Shown piece by piece: positions 21,644 through 32,289 of a stretch of 64,000 nt of DNA. Origin of the DNA: Gautieria morchelliformis (lineage: Eukaryota > Basidiomycota > Agaricomycetes > Gomphales > Gomphaceae); contig WHVA01000027.1 of NCBI GenBank assembly GCA_015179125.1, positions 1 through 64,000 on the forward strand, given 5' to 3'. Every line of letters begins with the position of its first letter. Position 1 is the first letter of the stretch. The notes under the pieces were generated by a model. It was given only the letters and a program-made list of their open reading frames with translations. It searched no databases and was not told the DNA's origin. The position numbers and the translations under genes are program-made.

Positions 21644-22163
21644 TTAGTCTTGTTTCTTTTCGATTTGTTGACCTAGAAATCCTATAGTGAATTAATTTCT
21701 AGGTAGTGTATAATATATTTACAGTGACAACTAAATTCACTGAGAGAGTGAATTAATTTCTAGTCTTCTTTTGAGCACCAAGTCCAGTTCTACTGCCTAT
21801 AATTCCTGTCCTCTACACGAGATCCGGGCCTAACCTGAACACAACCTGAAGGCCCGGCCGAGTTTCCAAAGCCCTGGCTTCGGGAATCGTCCCTGAATGG
21901 TGCCAAGGTAGTGGGTTGAGACGCGCGTGGTAGGTGAGGGCCGCGGGGGCGTGGATGTGTGTCAGGAGTGGAGCGGACATCCCTGACTTCGATCAGGGGT
22001 GTGAGGTAGGTAGCACACTGGTAGTGGAGGTCCTTAGCCTTTCCTCTTTGGATCCTCCTCTACCAGGTGAGTTGTGTGTGATATAGGTAGCTTTTATTCA
22101 TATCTTTGGATCCTCCTCTACCAGGCCGCGTGAGTCCGCCGTCTAGGGAGAGTTGCCCTCACA

Positions 22164-23646
22164 GAAAGCAATGGAAACTGAAATGGAGCAGCATGTGGAG
22201 GTGGGCAGATGGACGCTGGTTGAGTTACCAGCGGGGAAGAACATGGTAGGCAGCCGGTGGGTGTAAACGGCTAAGACTAATGCAGAAGGGAAATTTGACC
22301 TTGGAAAAGCGAGGGTGGTTGCGCAGGGGTTCACGCAACGACCCGGCATGGATTATTTTGAGGTCATGTCACCGGTTGTCAAATTAGACAGCCTCCGGCT
22401 CATCCTCGCTATCGCCATCCAAAAGGGATGGGAGATCGAGGTGATGGACGTCAAAGGTACCTATCTTAATTCTACCCTAGATGAAGAGATATACATGTGC
22501 CAGCCGGATGGTTTTGACGATGGATCGGGTCACATGCTCAAATTGCACCGGGCTATTTACGGTTTGAAACAGTCAGGCCATTCCTGGTACAAGAAGCTCA
22601 TGACGGTCTTGCTCAATGACAGGTTCACGCGGTGTCACGCAGATGACTGCGTTTTCTACAAAAATACCGGCGACCGGCTCACCATCATTACAATTTACGT
22701 CGACGACCTCGGTCTTTTCGCCAGTTCTAAGGCGCTGATGGCGAGTGTTAAATCCCTCCTTCATTCTAATTTTACTATGAAGGACCTTGGCGAGATGCTC
22801 AAGATCCTCTGGATCAGGGTTGAGATCGATCCGAACTGCGATTTCATTAAGCTCTCACAAGGCCATTACATCGACGTCATTGTCCAGCGATTCAACCTGG
22901 ACGAAGAACAACCAGTCGACACTCCCATCCTGCATGACATCAAAACCCTGGAGCCATGCCCTGATGGTGATCCCACACCAGACGCACCTTATGCCCAAGC
23001 CATCGGTTTCCTGATGTACGCCGTCTTAGGCTCCCGCCCCGACATCGCGTTCGCTGTCCAGCAGCTGAGTCAACACATGCACGACTTCAGTGAGGCTCAC
23101 TGGATGGCAGTTAAACACGTTATATGTTATTTGAAGGGCACTTGCGATGCAGGCGTTGTGTTGCGCCGCTCGTCTTCCACTCCCCTCATCGAGATCTACT
23201 CTGACACCGACTTCGTGGGTCTAGCTGACTCTCATTCAGTAGGGGGTTTCATCTGCTTTTATAACGGTTGTATTACCACGTGGGTATCCAAGAAGCAAAC
23301 CCAGATCGCCCTGTCTATGACCAAGTCCGAATCCATGGCCTTGATCCCTGGCGCCAAGCACGCCCTGTGGGTCCGCCACTTCCTCGAGGAGCTCGGGCTA
23401 CCCCTTGCTGAGCCAATCCATATCTATTGTGACAACATGCAGATGATCTCCAATCTCCAAGACATTTCCCATCACCCCCGCACTAAACATTTCCGGGTCG
23501 AGGGGCATTGGATCCGGGAGCTCATCGATCACAGTGACGCCGAGAGCACCTACGTCAGGTCCACTGAGAATGTCGCCAATGTTTTCACGAAGGCTCTGCC
23601 TTTGGCTCAACATCGTTTCTTGATTCATAAATTAGGCATGTTGTGA
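22164..23646 (+). pseudogene. pol: Copia-2 reverse transcriptase and RNase H
   Basis: The frame resumes after Gypsy-2 with METEMEQH, then a TAA at about 22264, and is then open for 443 residues. RT motifs are KARVVAQGFTQRPGMDY, MDVKGTYLNSTLDEEIYM, YGLKQSGHSWYKKL and ITIYVDDLGLFASS with the YVDD core. RNase H shows YSDTDFVGLADSHSVGG, ALSMTKSESMAL and the C-terminal THK-like region ENVANVFTKALP. A polypurine tract (CTCAGGGGGGTC) follows at about 23691-23702. Confidence 0.9.
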
Positions 23647-23702
23647 TTATCCCCTCCTGTAGCCCATCATATTTCTTTTGTTTTGTTTCGCTCAGGGGGG
23701 TC

Positions 23703-24880
23703 TATTGAACTTACCATCGCTCAACCATTAGTCATTCTGTGGTCACCCGTGGTTCCCCATTTCCATCTCCTACCGAATCCCTTAGTTACAGTAGCTACAG
23801 TCGCTGTATATTTTTCTGAGACTTGCTAGTCGAATATGTCAAGATTGGTTTTTAGGTGTTAATATCGTGTATTAGTGAACACAGCGAATGCCCGAATGAC
23901 TTGTGCAAATAAGTATGCCGTTCAGCGAATAGGTGAACCAATAAATGTTCACAAGATAAGAGGGCTGCCCAAGCGGAGCTCGCCCTATCTACAGTCATAG
24001 CGAAATAGCTCGTGGGACTTGACGATGTAACGTACAAGGTGTCACGGAAGGGTTGTCTAAGTAGCGACAATCCCTTCGCCGTCAGCACAGAAAATAGTTT
24101 GAAGGCTAAGGTAACGAAGATGAAGTATGAGAACTCACCAGTGATGCCTAAGTCCTCTTCTGGTCAAAGATTGAAATCTCCAGGAGAAGGCTCAAGACGA
24201 TGATCACAGCGAGGTCAAGTTTGCACAAGATGGATGACGTATGATAATTGAACTGGAGAATATACATGTGAATGTAAACTACTTATATCGAATGCTCATA
24301 AGGTATCAGCAAATAGGAAAGAGGCTGTTGTGAGTCAGGGTTGGATAGGGGTGCGCAGTCATGATACTAAGTAGATGGAATAAACATACAATAGAGTGAG
24401 GGAAGAGTGCGAACATGAAACGACGGAGAGTAAAGGTGGCAAAGGCACTTATGTACAAAACCATGTCTTGGGACCCGCATACATGCTACCCTGCACGGAC
24501 TCTTCATCTACTGGGTTGATCCCGCACGACATACGGAAGAGACGTCCCGCGAACACACTTTGGCCATATGAACACCCAAGGGGTTTGGATTAAGAAGATG
24601 ATGGGGTTAGTGATGAACCATCACGCCGGGTAAATGGTATCGATCGTATTTGATGGCGTGCCCGCTGGCGAAATATGCGAGCAGCGAATAGCAGTTTGGA
24701 GAATGGGGCGAACAGCAGATAGAGTGGACGTAGAGGAGGAGTGGTCGGAGGGTGAGGCGAACTCTGGCAAAGATGCTAGGGAGTGATGAGGGGGAACATA
24801 GAGGCAGTGGGGTAAGAGAAATAGACAGGTCATGACAGAATATTATCTTCTTTATCCTAAACTACCATCTACTCTCTTCA
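23703..24880 (+). repeat. Copia-2 3' LTR interrupted by a solo LTR
   Basis: The halves at 23703-23836 and 24838-24880 together match the 172-bp 5' LTR. The 3' end CTCTCTTCA is followed by the target duplication TGAAT. Confidence 0.9.
23837..24837. repeat. Solo LTR of the TGTCATGAC family (1001 bp)
   Basis: Ends are TGTCAAGATTGG and GGTCATGACA, with the duplication GAATA at 23832-23836 and 24838-24842. The Copia-2 5' LTR gives the empty site near 9795. Confidence 0.92.
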
Positions 24881-25005
24881 TGAATTGTCGTCAAGAGCTC
24901 CAGGTCATTCAGGTGATAGCAAATCGGCACCTGGAAGTGTAGAATGAAGGAGGTATAATAAATGTTGTTATTATACGATCTACTTCAGCTCATCTGCTTT
25001 GATAC

Positions 25006-26221
25006 TAGTGTTTTCCTGGGCCGGGCTGGGCTCGAAAGCCTGGGTCAGGGCTTGGCTTTTGAGGGCTCGGGCTCCTCAAAATTGAAGCCCGGCCCTGGAC
25101 CAGGGCTCGGTCGGGCTAAAGCCTGGGCTTGTGGCTGGATGTTCCCGCCAGACGACCTGTCCGAGTCGTCGCAGATTGGCAAGGGGAAGAGTGCCACGGC
25201 GGAGCAGCTCACATCTCCGGGTGGCTGCGGCAGTGGCAGCGCAGCGGCATGGTGTCCCCGCTCAGAGCTCCCGAGGAACATCGGGAGCGCCGGCGACTCG
25301 GGGGGAAGAGCACAGGCGGCACCGTCTGCGGCGTGCGCGTCGAGACACAGTACGTCCCGCACCCGCACACTCACGCTTGCCCACCACACCTACGCCGGCG
25401 CTGACATGCTCGACGAGCCCATCGAAGCCACCATCACGAGTCTCCCCGCCCCTACCCCGCTGTGCACTGACCATTGACCACTGATCTCCCACACAGGCTT
25501 GCGATTTCCTGTCCGTATACTTCAAGCTCGAGCAGGTGCTCTGTATCCGCATCGTGCAGGGAGCACGCGTGAGGCCCTCAGGTGCGTATGTTCTCCTCCC
25601 CGCCCCCTCCTCACAGCGGCTTATTCTTATGCCTTATTCTCCCGCTAGGGACTAGGACCTGTGGGGCCCCCTCCTGCTGTGCCTCATCCTCCGCATCATG
25701 CTCAGCATAAATGTGAGTCTGCCATCCATCCGCCCCACTCCGCCCCGCTCACCCCCATTGCCATCCCAGGCGCCACAAACCCAGTTGCTCGGCGTATTCA
25801 CGGGCATCATCGTCATAGTCTCCGTAGGCTCCCTTGCCGTCACCGTCCAAGCAAAAGTCATCGGTTCTATCTACGACAATGTGACGCATTGGAGAGTGGG
25901 TGTGGTGGAGGAAAGGAAAAAAAAAATTTATGTATTAGTATTTGGGTACCCGGTGGATACAGTACATATTTGGATAGATAAAGTACATATTTGGATAGAT
26001 AAAGTACATATAAATCTAGGTTTGGACGGCGATCGTCAATGGCAGCAATGATCGAGCTTCGCACCCAAAAGCCTCGGGCTTAAGGGTCAGGCTCGGGCCT
26101 GCTAAATCTCAAGCCCAGCCCTTGCAGTGGGCTTTCCGAGGGCTCGGCCCGGCTCAGCTCGGGCTTTCAAGGGCTCGGCACGGGCTCAGCCCGGGCTTAA
26201 GCCCAACCCGGGAAAACACTA
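25006..26221. mobile_element. hAT-2, non-autonomous hAT carrying a host gene fragment
   Basis: Terminal repeats begin TAGTGTTTTCC at both ends, and the 8-bp duplication TTTGATAC lies at 24998-25005 and 26222-26229. Both subterminal regions (25015-25135 and 26065-26215) are packed with GGGCTCGGGC/GCCCGAGCCC motifs in both orientations. No transposase is visible. The middle holds a piece of a YIP1-family gene with intron-like gaps, so this is a Pack-type element. Confidence 0.88.
25391..25876 (+). pseudogene. YIP1-family (YIPF6/Yip4-like) membrane protein fragment captured by hAT-2
   Basis: Separate blocks match this family in order: MLDEPIEATI, then CDFLSVYFKLEQVL at about 25500, then RD, a stop, and DLWGPLLLCLILRIMLS at about 25648-25705, then GVFTGIIVIVSVGS and KVIGS at about 25793-25870. 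The family has the RDWDLWGPL signature, and here the Trp codon is TAG. Gaps between the blocks look like retained introns (for example one ending CACACAG near 25497), so capture was at DNA level. YIP1 proteins are Golgi/ER membrane proteins of vesicle traffic. This fragment is broken. Confidence 0.75.
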
Positions 26222-26385
26222 TTTGATACTAAGTACCATGTCCACTATATTACTAATGACTTCGAGCTGCTGTGCCTATGCCGTGCCGGTGCACCAGCAT
26301 CCCGGAGTCGAGAGCGTTCTCGAACGTCCGGCTAAGTGCGTGCCGGTTCGCCCTTGGCTGAGTCATCTTCTCGATTACTAACAGG

Positions 26386-27036
26386 AAGGTAGAGGCAGCT
26401 AGGAACCGGCAGCCTTATGTAACATGGGCGCTTACATCACCTGACCGCAAAATCTGAGGGTTTAGGAATTTTTTTTTTTTTAGCAATATAAATTAGGATA
26501 TAAAATCTGTATCTCTTCCCAGCCTTCTGAAGTTCATCTAGGATAGTGTTTGGAAGAATGTAGTGCCTGTGATACCACTGGTTAGCCCAGACAGCTTGGG
26601 AACCAATCATCATCTTTTGGTAGGGAGCTCCCCAATACTGCTATGAAAGTTAACTCACAATGAAACTCGTTTTAAAAATGCAAATGAAATGCAATAAATT
26701 TAGATAAATAATTTTTAAGTTTTCTTAGGCTAGCCGAGGTCACGTGACACGCAAAATCCGTCTCCTTGGAAAAACGAAAGTTGCTCCAAATCACTCCAAA
26801 ACTATGTAGAAATAAAAATATAATTTTTTTGACACTCCAACTTTGGAAATGCAACTCCTCTACCAACTTTGAGAAAATGGATAAATCCTTTGCAACAAAT
26901 GATAGCCTGACATATAATGAATGGATTCTAGGCAAAATATATGAATTATCTATCTTGAGTAATTGCTTATAGGTTTTCTTCGAACAGGCCTGCAGGCTTA
27001 TGTAAGGGGGTGCCGGTTCCTAGCTGCCTCTACCTT
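26386..27036. mobile_element. MITE with 26-bp perfect terminal inverted repeats
   Basis: AAGGTAGAGGCAGCTAGGAA and the next six bases (CCGGCA) at 26386-26411 recur inverted at 27011-27036. The interior is AT-rich with a 12-nt T run and no convincing ORF. I could not identify a target duplication, partly because a solo LTR inserted directly at the left end. The superfamily is therefore undetermined. Confidence 0.7.
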
Positions 27037-27686
27037 ACTCCCAATACAGTATCGATGTGAAAAAAGTCCATCGAACCCAATTAAGAACCTAGCAATAACG
27101 GAGTCCGGCCGCGCGCGTGTTTTTTTTTTTTGAGAAATATTGTCATCTGAATCAATGTAACTGGTGGAGGAAGCTTCCGAAGTAGTACTGGTTATGTGGC
27201 GAAATATACACGGGGAACTGACAAAACTTACTTTATGTACTTCATGGCAAGCCTTTAAACACACTATTCTACGTACTAAGTACGAACCTGTAGACCGACG
27301 TCCTCGACCAAGGGCCCCGCCGGCATCGCCGGCCTCTAGATAAGTACCCGAAGTGCAAGCTTCTGAAGTTCTGAAGCTTCTGTTGAGTGTGACTGTGACC
27401 GTGACAATGATCGCTAGACAAGGGAATTCACTTTAGTACCTTACTCTATTTTTATAGCATCCTACCTGGTGGATATATAGCCCAGGCTTCAAGGTCCAAG
27501 TACAAAACGTACTCTGGGCGCCTGCAATATCGCATGTGTGAAAGTGTCTGCTTGGCTATCTGAACAGTAGAGGGCTTGCCTCGCACACGAAGCACTGCTC
27601 AGCAGCCAGCACATCGTTTTGATTGTCACAGCTTGGCATCATGTCCAGCCCGGCTAGTCACTAGCCACGCTGGACACACTAACGCA
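27037..27686. promoter_or_regulatory. Upstream region of NLR copy A
   Basis: No gene is seen. From about 27395 onward it resembles the region upstream of NLR copy B. The shared segment starts at CCCAGGCTTCAAGGTCCAAG (27483-27502) and continues to the start codon, so part of the promoter or leader was duplicated with the gene. A 12-nt T run lies at about 27120. Confidence 0.5.
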
Positions 27687-29539
27687 ATGGCTGAAGCTCT
27701 AGCAGGTCTGGCAGTAGCAGGTAAGTTGGCGGTATTTATCTCCCTTCTACGATGCTCATCAACCCACTCAGCGAGTGTCATCGCCATCGTCCGTACCACT
27801 GAAGATGTTATCACCAAATGCTCCGCATATCGAGTGGCATACAAGAATGCGTCCAAAGATATGATCAGACTTAGCGACCAGGTCTCCGGACTATGGGGCG
27901 TCCTTCTTGACCTCAACGATCTCATAGTGGCCAAGGAAGCGCAAAGATTCTCTCGATTGCCAACTTTGATAACCGCGCTCGATATATCACATGACGATCA
28001 GCCTCCAGGCAAACCTCCCGAGGTGGGAAAGAGCGAGGGCGAGGCACGACCTGGCTATGGACCCACTGAATCCATGTCAAGTGAGCGTACGGGTCTTTTA
28101 AACCATCTATTGAAGAACTTCAAGCGCAAAAGAGGCAAGAACACCCAATGTGAACACACAGATGGCACACCCTTCCCCACTGTGACAACGGGTGATTCCT
28201 TAACAGCCGAAGGCGGAAACACAGCAGGGAACGCGTCGGAACGCAAAAATGACCACAAGAGCTTGCCTCGTGTGCTTAGGGACTGTCACGACGAGCTACA
28301 GAACCTTTCGAAGAAGTTAGAAACGAAGCATGTGCGCGCATCTCGCAAGGAGGCACTGGTCTATGCATTGAAGCAAGGCGAGGTTAACAAGACTCTCGAC
28401 AGGCTGCGAAGGTTTCAGCAGCAGATTGTTGTGGCCTTGTCCATTGATCAAATGTATGCTCAACTCCCTGCCCTTGACTGCCAATGATCCCTTATCATGC
28501 TTGCAGACGTTTAGTGCTCGAGGCAGATGACAACCAGCATCGTCAGGATATCTACCAACGCCGTCAGGATATCTACAAGTGGCTGGTGGCTCCTGATTAT
28601 GAGTCGAAGCATTTGAATGCCGGTGGGGAATGGGAGAAAGACACCGGCTCGTGGTTTATGGTGGGAGAAAGTTTCCATGAATGGAAAAGCCAGCCTAAGT
28701 CGTTCTTATGGCTTCACGGCAAGGGTATGCTCTCTGCTTGTTTGATGATCACCGCTAATAAGCACGTGCAGCTGGCGCCAGGAAGACTGTCTTATGGTAA
28801 ACAAATTTCTTCAGGTATCTCGGTATTGTGCTAACAAACTCGTGCATCAAGCTCCACCATCATAAGAGAGATCTCCAGTCACTCCAAATCAAACCCCTCC
28901 ATAGCAGTAGCATTCTTTTACTTCAATTTTCGCAGCAAGGATATAGATCTACACAGCCTTCTTCGTGCTCTGATCAAGCAGCTGTCCTTGAAAAACACCA
29001 AGACCGCTGCTACGACCTTTAACTACCTGGCCCAACTATTTTCCGACAAAAAGAATGGTCTAGAATCACCATCTCTGGGGGAGCTCAAGTCAACGCTCAA
29101 GTTCATCATTGGCACTTTCAAGAAGAACGTGTACATTATCTTCAATGCTCTGGACGAATGTCCCCGCCGACACCAATTCCTGGAACTGATCAAAGAAATT
29201 CACGGATGGAAGTTTGATGCATTACACCTCCTGGCAACGAGTCGAGATGAGCAAGACATCAAGAAGACACTGCGGGACTTGGTATCACATCAGGTATCTA
29301 TGGACGAAGGTCTCGTGGACAGCGACATCCGAGTCTATGTGTCAAGACAACTGAAAGATGATAACAAGCTTAGTAAATACTTGGCAGAAAAGCAGGAAAC
29401 AATTAAGGCTACGTTGATTGACGGAGCGCATGGAATGTATGTAATCATTTCACGTATGCGGCGAGCATTACTGACTGGACAGCCAGGTTTCGATGGGTCG
29501 TTTGTCAGCTCGATGCACTACGAAAGTGCTGATCTCCGT
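27687..29539 (+). pseudogene. NLR copy A: STAND NTPase (NACHT-type) with broken nucleotide-binding motifs, truncated
   Basis: Inferred introns are 27721-27771, 28454-28506, 28725-28771, 28797-28851 and one near 29436-29484, matching copy B. Splicing gives MAEALAGLAVA joined to ASVIAIVRTTEDVI, a fungal STAND N-terminal domain of HeLo-like type. After the central charged linker comes the NACHT segment. The Walker A exon (28772-28796) encodes AGARKT where copy B has AGAGKS, and Walker B reads IIFNALDEC where copy B has IIFDALDEC. A TGA at 29530-29532 stands where copy B has CGA. Similarity to copy B stops at about 29539, so winged-helix and ankyrin parts are gone. NLRs of this kind act in fungal non-self recognition, but this copy cannot bind nucleotide normally. 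Confidence 0.85.
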
Positions 29540-30475
29540 TTTAGGAATAATATATCATATATATCAGGACAGATATATTTGATGACTCAGGGAGTGTGGA
29601 CTCTTTGTGCACCCCTGTGCACAGTATATGCGTGAGCTGACTAAGCTCTGTGGAGCGAGTGCGTCACTGATTGATGTAGGTCACGTGACCGAGTCGAGGA
29701 AGAAACAGGTGAGAACAGAGGAACAAGAGGTCCGAAGCTTTCGCTTTCGGAACAGTATAGTGTAGCCAGTTATAGTAGACTCTCAACAAAGAATTAGAGA
29801 AATCTATCAAGAAATAAGCTCTGTAGCTATCAAACAAGTCTACAGTTACTTCAGGAGGTGAAACAGCAATTCTGGATTGTTATGGATAATATTCTGGATG
29901 TTTTGTTCGTACATTTATGGTAGCTACTTATACTAAAATAGTAGTGACTACCAGTGTTCAAGATAGTGATAGAATGGGTCAGGATAATGTGGAAATGCTC
30001 CACAGGCTGCATACAGCTGTGGAGCAGGAACAATGATGGGGACATTTGTCCTACTGACAAGTATCTAAGCTGGGACCTTGGAGCAATGTACAAAGCCCCT
30101 TTCAACATGTCATACAGCTCGTAATCAGTGGAGCTGGTCAGGGGAATAGAATAGAATAGAAAACATGTGTGTCCTGTGCTGTGTGCCTACAGCAGCCTTG
30201 GCAAGGCATTTGCCATCTCTGTACCTCTCTCCTGAGGTATCTATTCAGTACGTCCATAGATAGGACTGTATACTGTAATCTCCATCGTGTCCGATGTCCC
30301 TGTATGGGACTATTAGTCCCATAGCAATATTTCTTCTGACCAGGGCCCAGGTGCCTGCTTTCCAGGGCAGGCACTGTGACTGGTGCATGGATTATTTCTC
30401 CCAGATGTTAGCTCAGTTAGATGATTGTATAGGCCTTAGAATAATGTTTGATATAGCTATCCATTTATTCTAACA
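29540..30475. other. Unassigned sequence between NLR copy A and Gypsy-3
   Basis: No convincing ORF or terminal repeat is found. It replaces the 3' half of NLR copy A and the first 110 or so bases of the Gypsy-3 5' LTR, so it marks an insertion or rearrangement. It ends TTCTAACA against the LTR, which could be the edge of an unrecognised LTR, but I found no target duplication. Confidence 0.4.
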
Positions 30476-31294
30476 AGACCCACCGGACCCGCTTCATTGT
30501 TCATCAAGATCACATATTCGGTCCACCTTGTAGTGCGTTGTCAGATATGTTTTCTGACCCCTTGTTCTTTGCCATTGTTTTACCTTACCCTGAACCCCCC
30601 TTGTAGTCCCATTGTTCCCAATTAGTTAGTTCCCACGTCTGTCTACCTGGCTTCCGCTCCCCCTGGAATTTGCTTAGTACCATCTCATTACATGTTGTCT
30701 CAGCTCTTTGTATAAAAGCCTCCCATGTATGTATGTTATTCTGCAATCAGATAATCGCCTTCGATACTTGATTTCCTTCGCTCCATCTCCTGTTCTTAGT
30801 GTTATTTTGTTATTTCATTGCCTTGCCAAAATGGGAAGGGCTGGGAGGATTCTGCGCATTAACTCGAGCGCAGGAGATGTAGGAAAAAGAACTTGAGACT
30901 GATAGTGAGGACACTGTTAACTCACTCAACCGGACTCAACAATGTGAGTGAATGGGCTAAAACCAATGATTTGTTGTAGCTAAAGTCCTAGCTACTTATA
31001 CAGTGGTGAACAGGGGTAAAACCCTATGGAACATTGGATTAGGAGTGCATACATCACCAATGATGTCAATGATGATGCTATGTGCCCCTAGGTGGATAAT
31101 CCATTGATGATGATCTATGCCCCTAGGAAATACCCCTCTAGAATCCAATAACACTTAGCACAGCGAGTCTAGCAAGACCTCCGTCTCTCCGCCTTCCGCC
31201 TTCTGCCTCAGTTCCAACTCAAGTTCCAACCAACCTTTAGTTCAGTACTTTCCGGCTTCCGACTCATTTCCGAAATACTTAGGATGATAGTTCA
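30476..31294 (+). repeat. Gypsy-3 5' LTR, 5'-truncated, containing a solo LTR
   Basis: It matches the 3' LTR from its internal position about 112 (ACCCACCGGACCCGC) to the end GATGATAGTTCA. A TATAAAAG promoter box lies at about 30711. The primer-like sequence TTGGGGGCGCAACCTAT follows at 31295. Confidence 0.85.
30800..31153. repeat. Solo LTR in the Gypsy-3 5' LTR (354 bp)
   Basis: Ends are TGTTATTTTG and CCAATAACA, flanked by the duplication CTTAG at 30795-30799 and 31154-31158. The Gypsy-3 3' LTR gives the empty site (GTTCTTAGCACAG near 52843). No other copy of this family lies in the window. Confidence 0.9.
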
Positions 31295-31400
31295 TTGGGG
31301 GCGCAACCTATAAGTTGAAGCCACTGTCCTTTCCAGTTCCGACTTAACAGAAATCACGATACGTAACAGTATTATCTGATTCCACCCGATAACTATCACT

Positions 31401-32019
31401 ATGCCTCCTCGTACCACAGCTACTTCAGCTCGAGCAGGAGCTGTCGAAGCTCTCTCTTATTTTGGCAGTCTTAGATCTGCAGCACCAAGGCACGTGGAAC
31501 CCTCCAGCAGCTCTCATGCAGACGATGAGCTTTCCGACGCTATTCCACAACATTTCGAAGAGGTTCCCGACGCTAATCCCGATGACAATCCTGACTACGA
31601 CAGAAACTCGTCGAGTAGCAGCGGCGAACAAACAGCAGCATCATTCCGACGCCCAGCTCCACCACCACCACCACCACCACCTCCACCAGGACCACCTCCC
31701 GGCAGCCCTCATGGCGGCCCACCCGGCGGTCCTCCACCTCCAATTCCCGCCAACCCAGTTCCGCCCGCGCCAGTTCCAGATCTTGCACAAGCTATCACCA
31801 TGCTAGCCGGCCAACTACAGCGCCCGGCCCAAGCTCCACATCCCAAGACAAAGGTCCGTGAACCGGATCAATTCAATGGTTCCAACCCCAAGAAGCTCCA
31901 GCCTTTTTTGGTCCAGCTTCAACTCAACTTCTGCAATCGTCCCGACGCCTTTCCCAACGACAAACGAAAGGTCAACTATGCCCTTTCCTATCTCCGAGGC
32001 ATGGCTCTCGACTATTTCG
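31401..32019 (+). pseudogene. gag: Gypsy-3 Gag, N-terminal part
   Basis: It starts MPPRTTATSARAGAVEAL and contains a proline run (ten prolines near residue 90) and glycine-proline repeats. The capsid-like start is KVREPDQFNGSNPKKLQPFL, then VNYALSYLRGMALDYF. At DYF the frame runs into the left terminal repeat of the TIR element. It resumes at 46418, after the element. Confidence 0.88.
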
Positions 32020-32126
32020 TATGGAAAGCCGGACTGACCAGCTTCATTTTTAGCCGCCGCACCACTGTGTCAGTCGCAATTTATCAGCTGATGGGTTGGC
32101 ATGAACCCATAGACCCCAAAGACAGC
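32020..32126 (+). repeat. Left terminal inverted repeat of the 14.4-kb element
   Basis: It pairs with 46311-46417. The first 52 bp are identical and the rest about 85 percent by eye. It reads into gag of Gypsy-3 on its left. Confidence 0.92.
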
Positions 32127-32289
32127 TGTAGAGTAATACTCACCAGCTAAATATCCATGGAACACACTTGTCTCGACCCGGGAGTGGCCACGACACTGCC
32201 CATTTCACAGACGCTGCCCCTCTTTACGGCTAGTACAGTGTCATTGCTACCCTCAGCAACCACGACTCTGACGGTAGACTTGACGATCG

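Larger units (their letters stand above)
20390..21817 (+). repeat. Solo copia LTR containing a PIF/Harbinger element
   Basis: Ends are TGTTGGGTGC and CCTCTACA, and the duplication CGAGA is at 20385-20389 and 21818-21822. The family hairpin is at 20713-20747. Removing the nested element restores AGTAAATTAGTCTTG, as in the solo LTR at 2803-3340. Confidence 0.92.
12941..22163 (+). mobile_element. Gypsy-2, chromoviral Ty3/gypsy retrotransposon inserted in Copia-2
   Basis: LTRs begin TGTCAGGGGAACCCC and end GTTGCCCTCACA. The target duplication GAAAG lies at 12936-12940 and 22164-22168. The internal order is gag, protease, RT-RNase H, integrase and chromodomain, typical of chromoviruses. The 5' LTR contains a hAT element that the 3' LTR lacks, and the 3' LTR contains a solo LTR that the 5' LTR lacks. 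Both therefore came after Gypsy-2. The coding region has thirteen in-frame TGA stops, one TAA and no TAG. Confidence 0.93.
20331..22163 (+). repeat. Gypsy-2 3' LTR containing a solo LTR
   Basis: It matches the 5' LTR apart from the insertion at 20390-21817. The interruption point CCCGAGA/TCCGGG is intact in the 5' LTR near 13005, which gives an empty-site control. It lacks hAT-1. Confidence 0.9.
9662..24880 (+). mobile_element. Copia-2, Ty1/copia retrotransposon with nested insertions
   Basis: The 172-bp LTR (TGTTGAAGTTACC to CTCTCTTCA) and its 3' partner are flanked by the 5-bp duplication TGAAT at 9657-9661 and 24881-24885. The copia primer site GGTTATGGGCCC follows the 5' LTR at 9834. Without insertions it would be about 4.5 kb. 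It hosts a solo LTR at 12185, the whole of Gypsy-2 at 12941-22163 and a solo LTR in its own 3' LTR at 23837. Every level has its own target duplication, so the order of events can be read. Confidence 0.92.
24938..26383 (+). repeat. Solo LTR related to the Copia-3 LTR, containing hAT-2
   Basis: It starts TGTAGAATGAAGG and ends GATTACTAACA, clearly related to the 223-bp Copia-3 LTR (TGTAGAACGAAGG to GATTACTAACA). The duplication GGAAG lies at 24933-24937 and 26384-26388. Without hAT-2 it is about 222 bp. Confidence 0.88.

Noticed and set aside
30405..30460. tRNA-like A box (TTAGCTCAGTTAGATGAT)
   Set aside because: No B box, anticodon stem or acceptor pairing was found nearby.
29540..30475. An additional solo LTR ending TTCTAACA
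   Set aside because: No matching TG start or 5-bp duplication could be found, so it was left unassigned.
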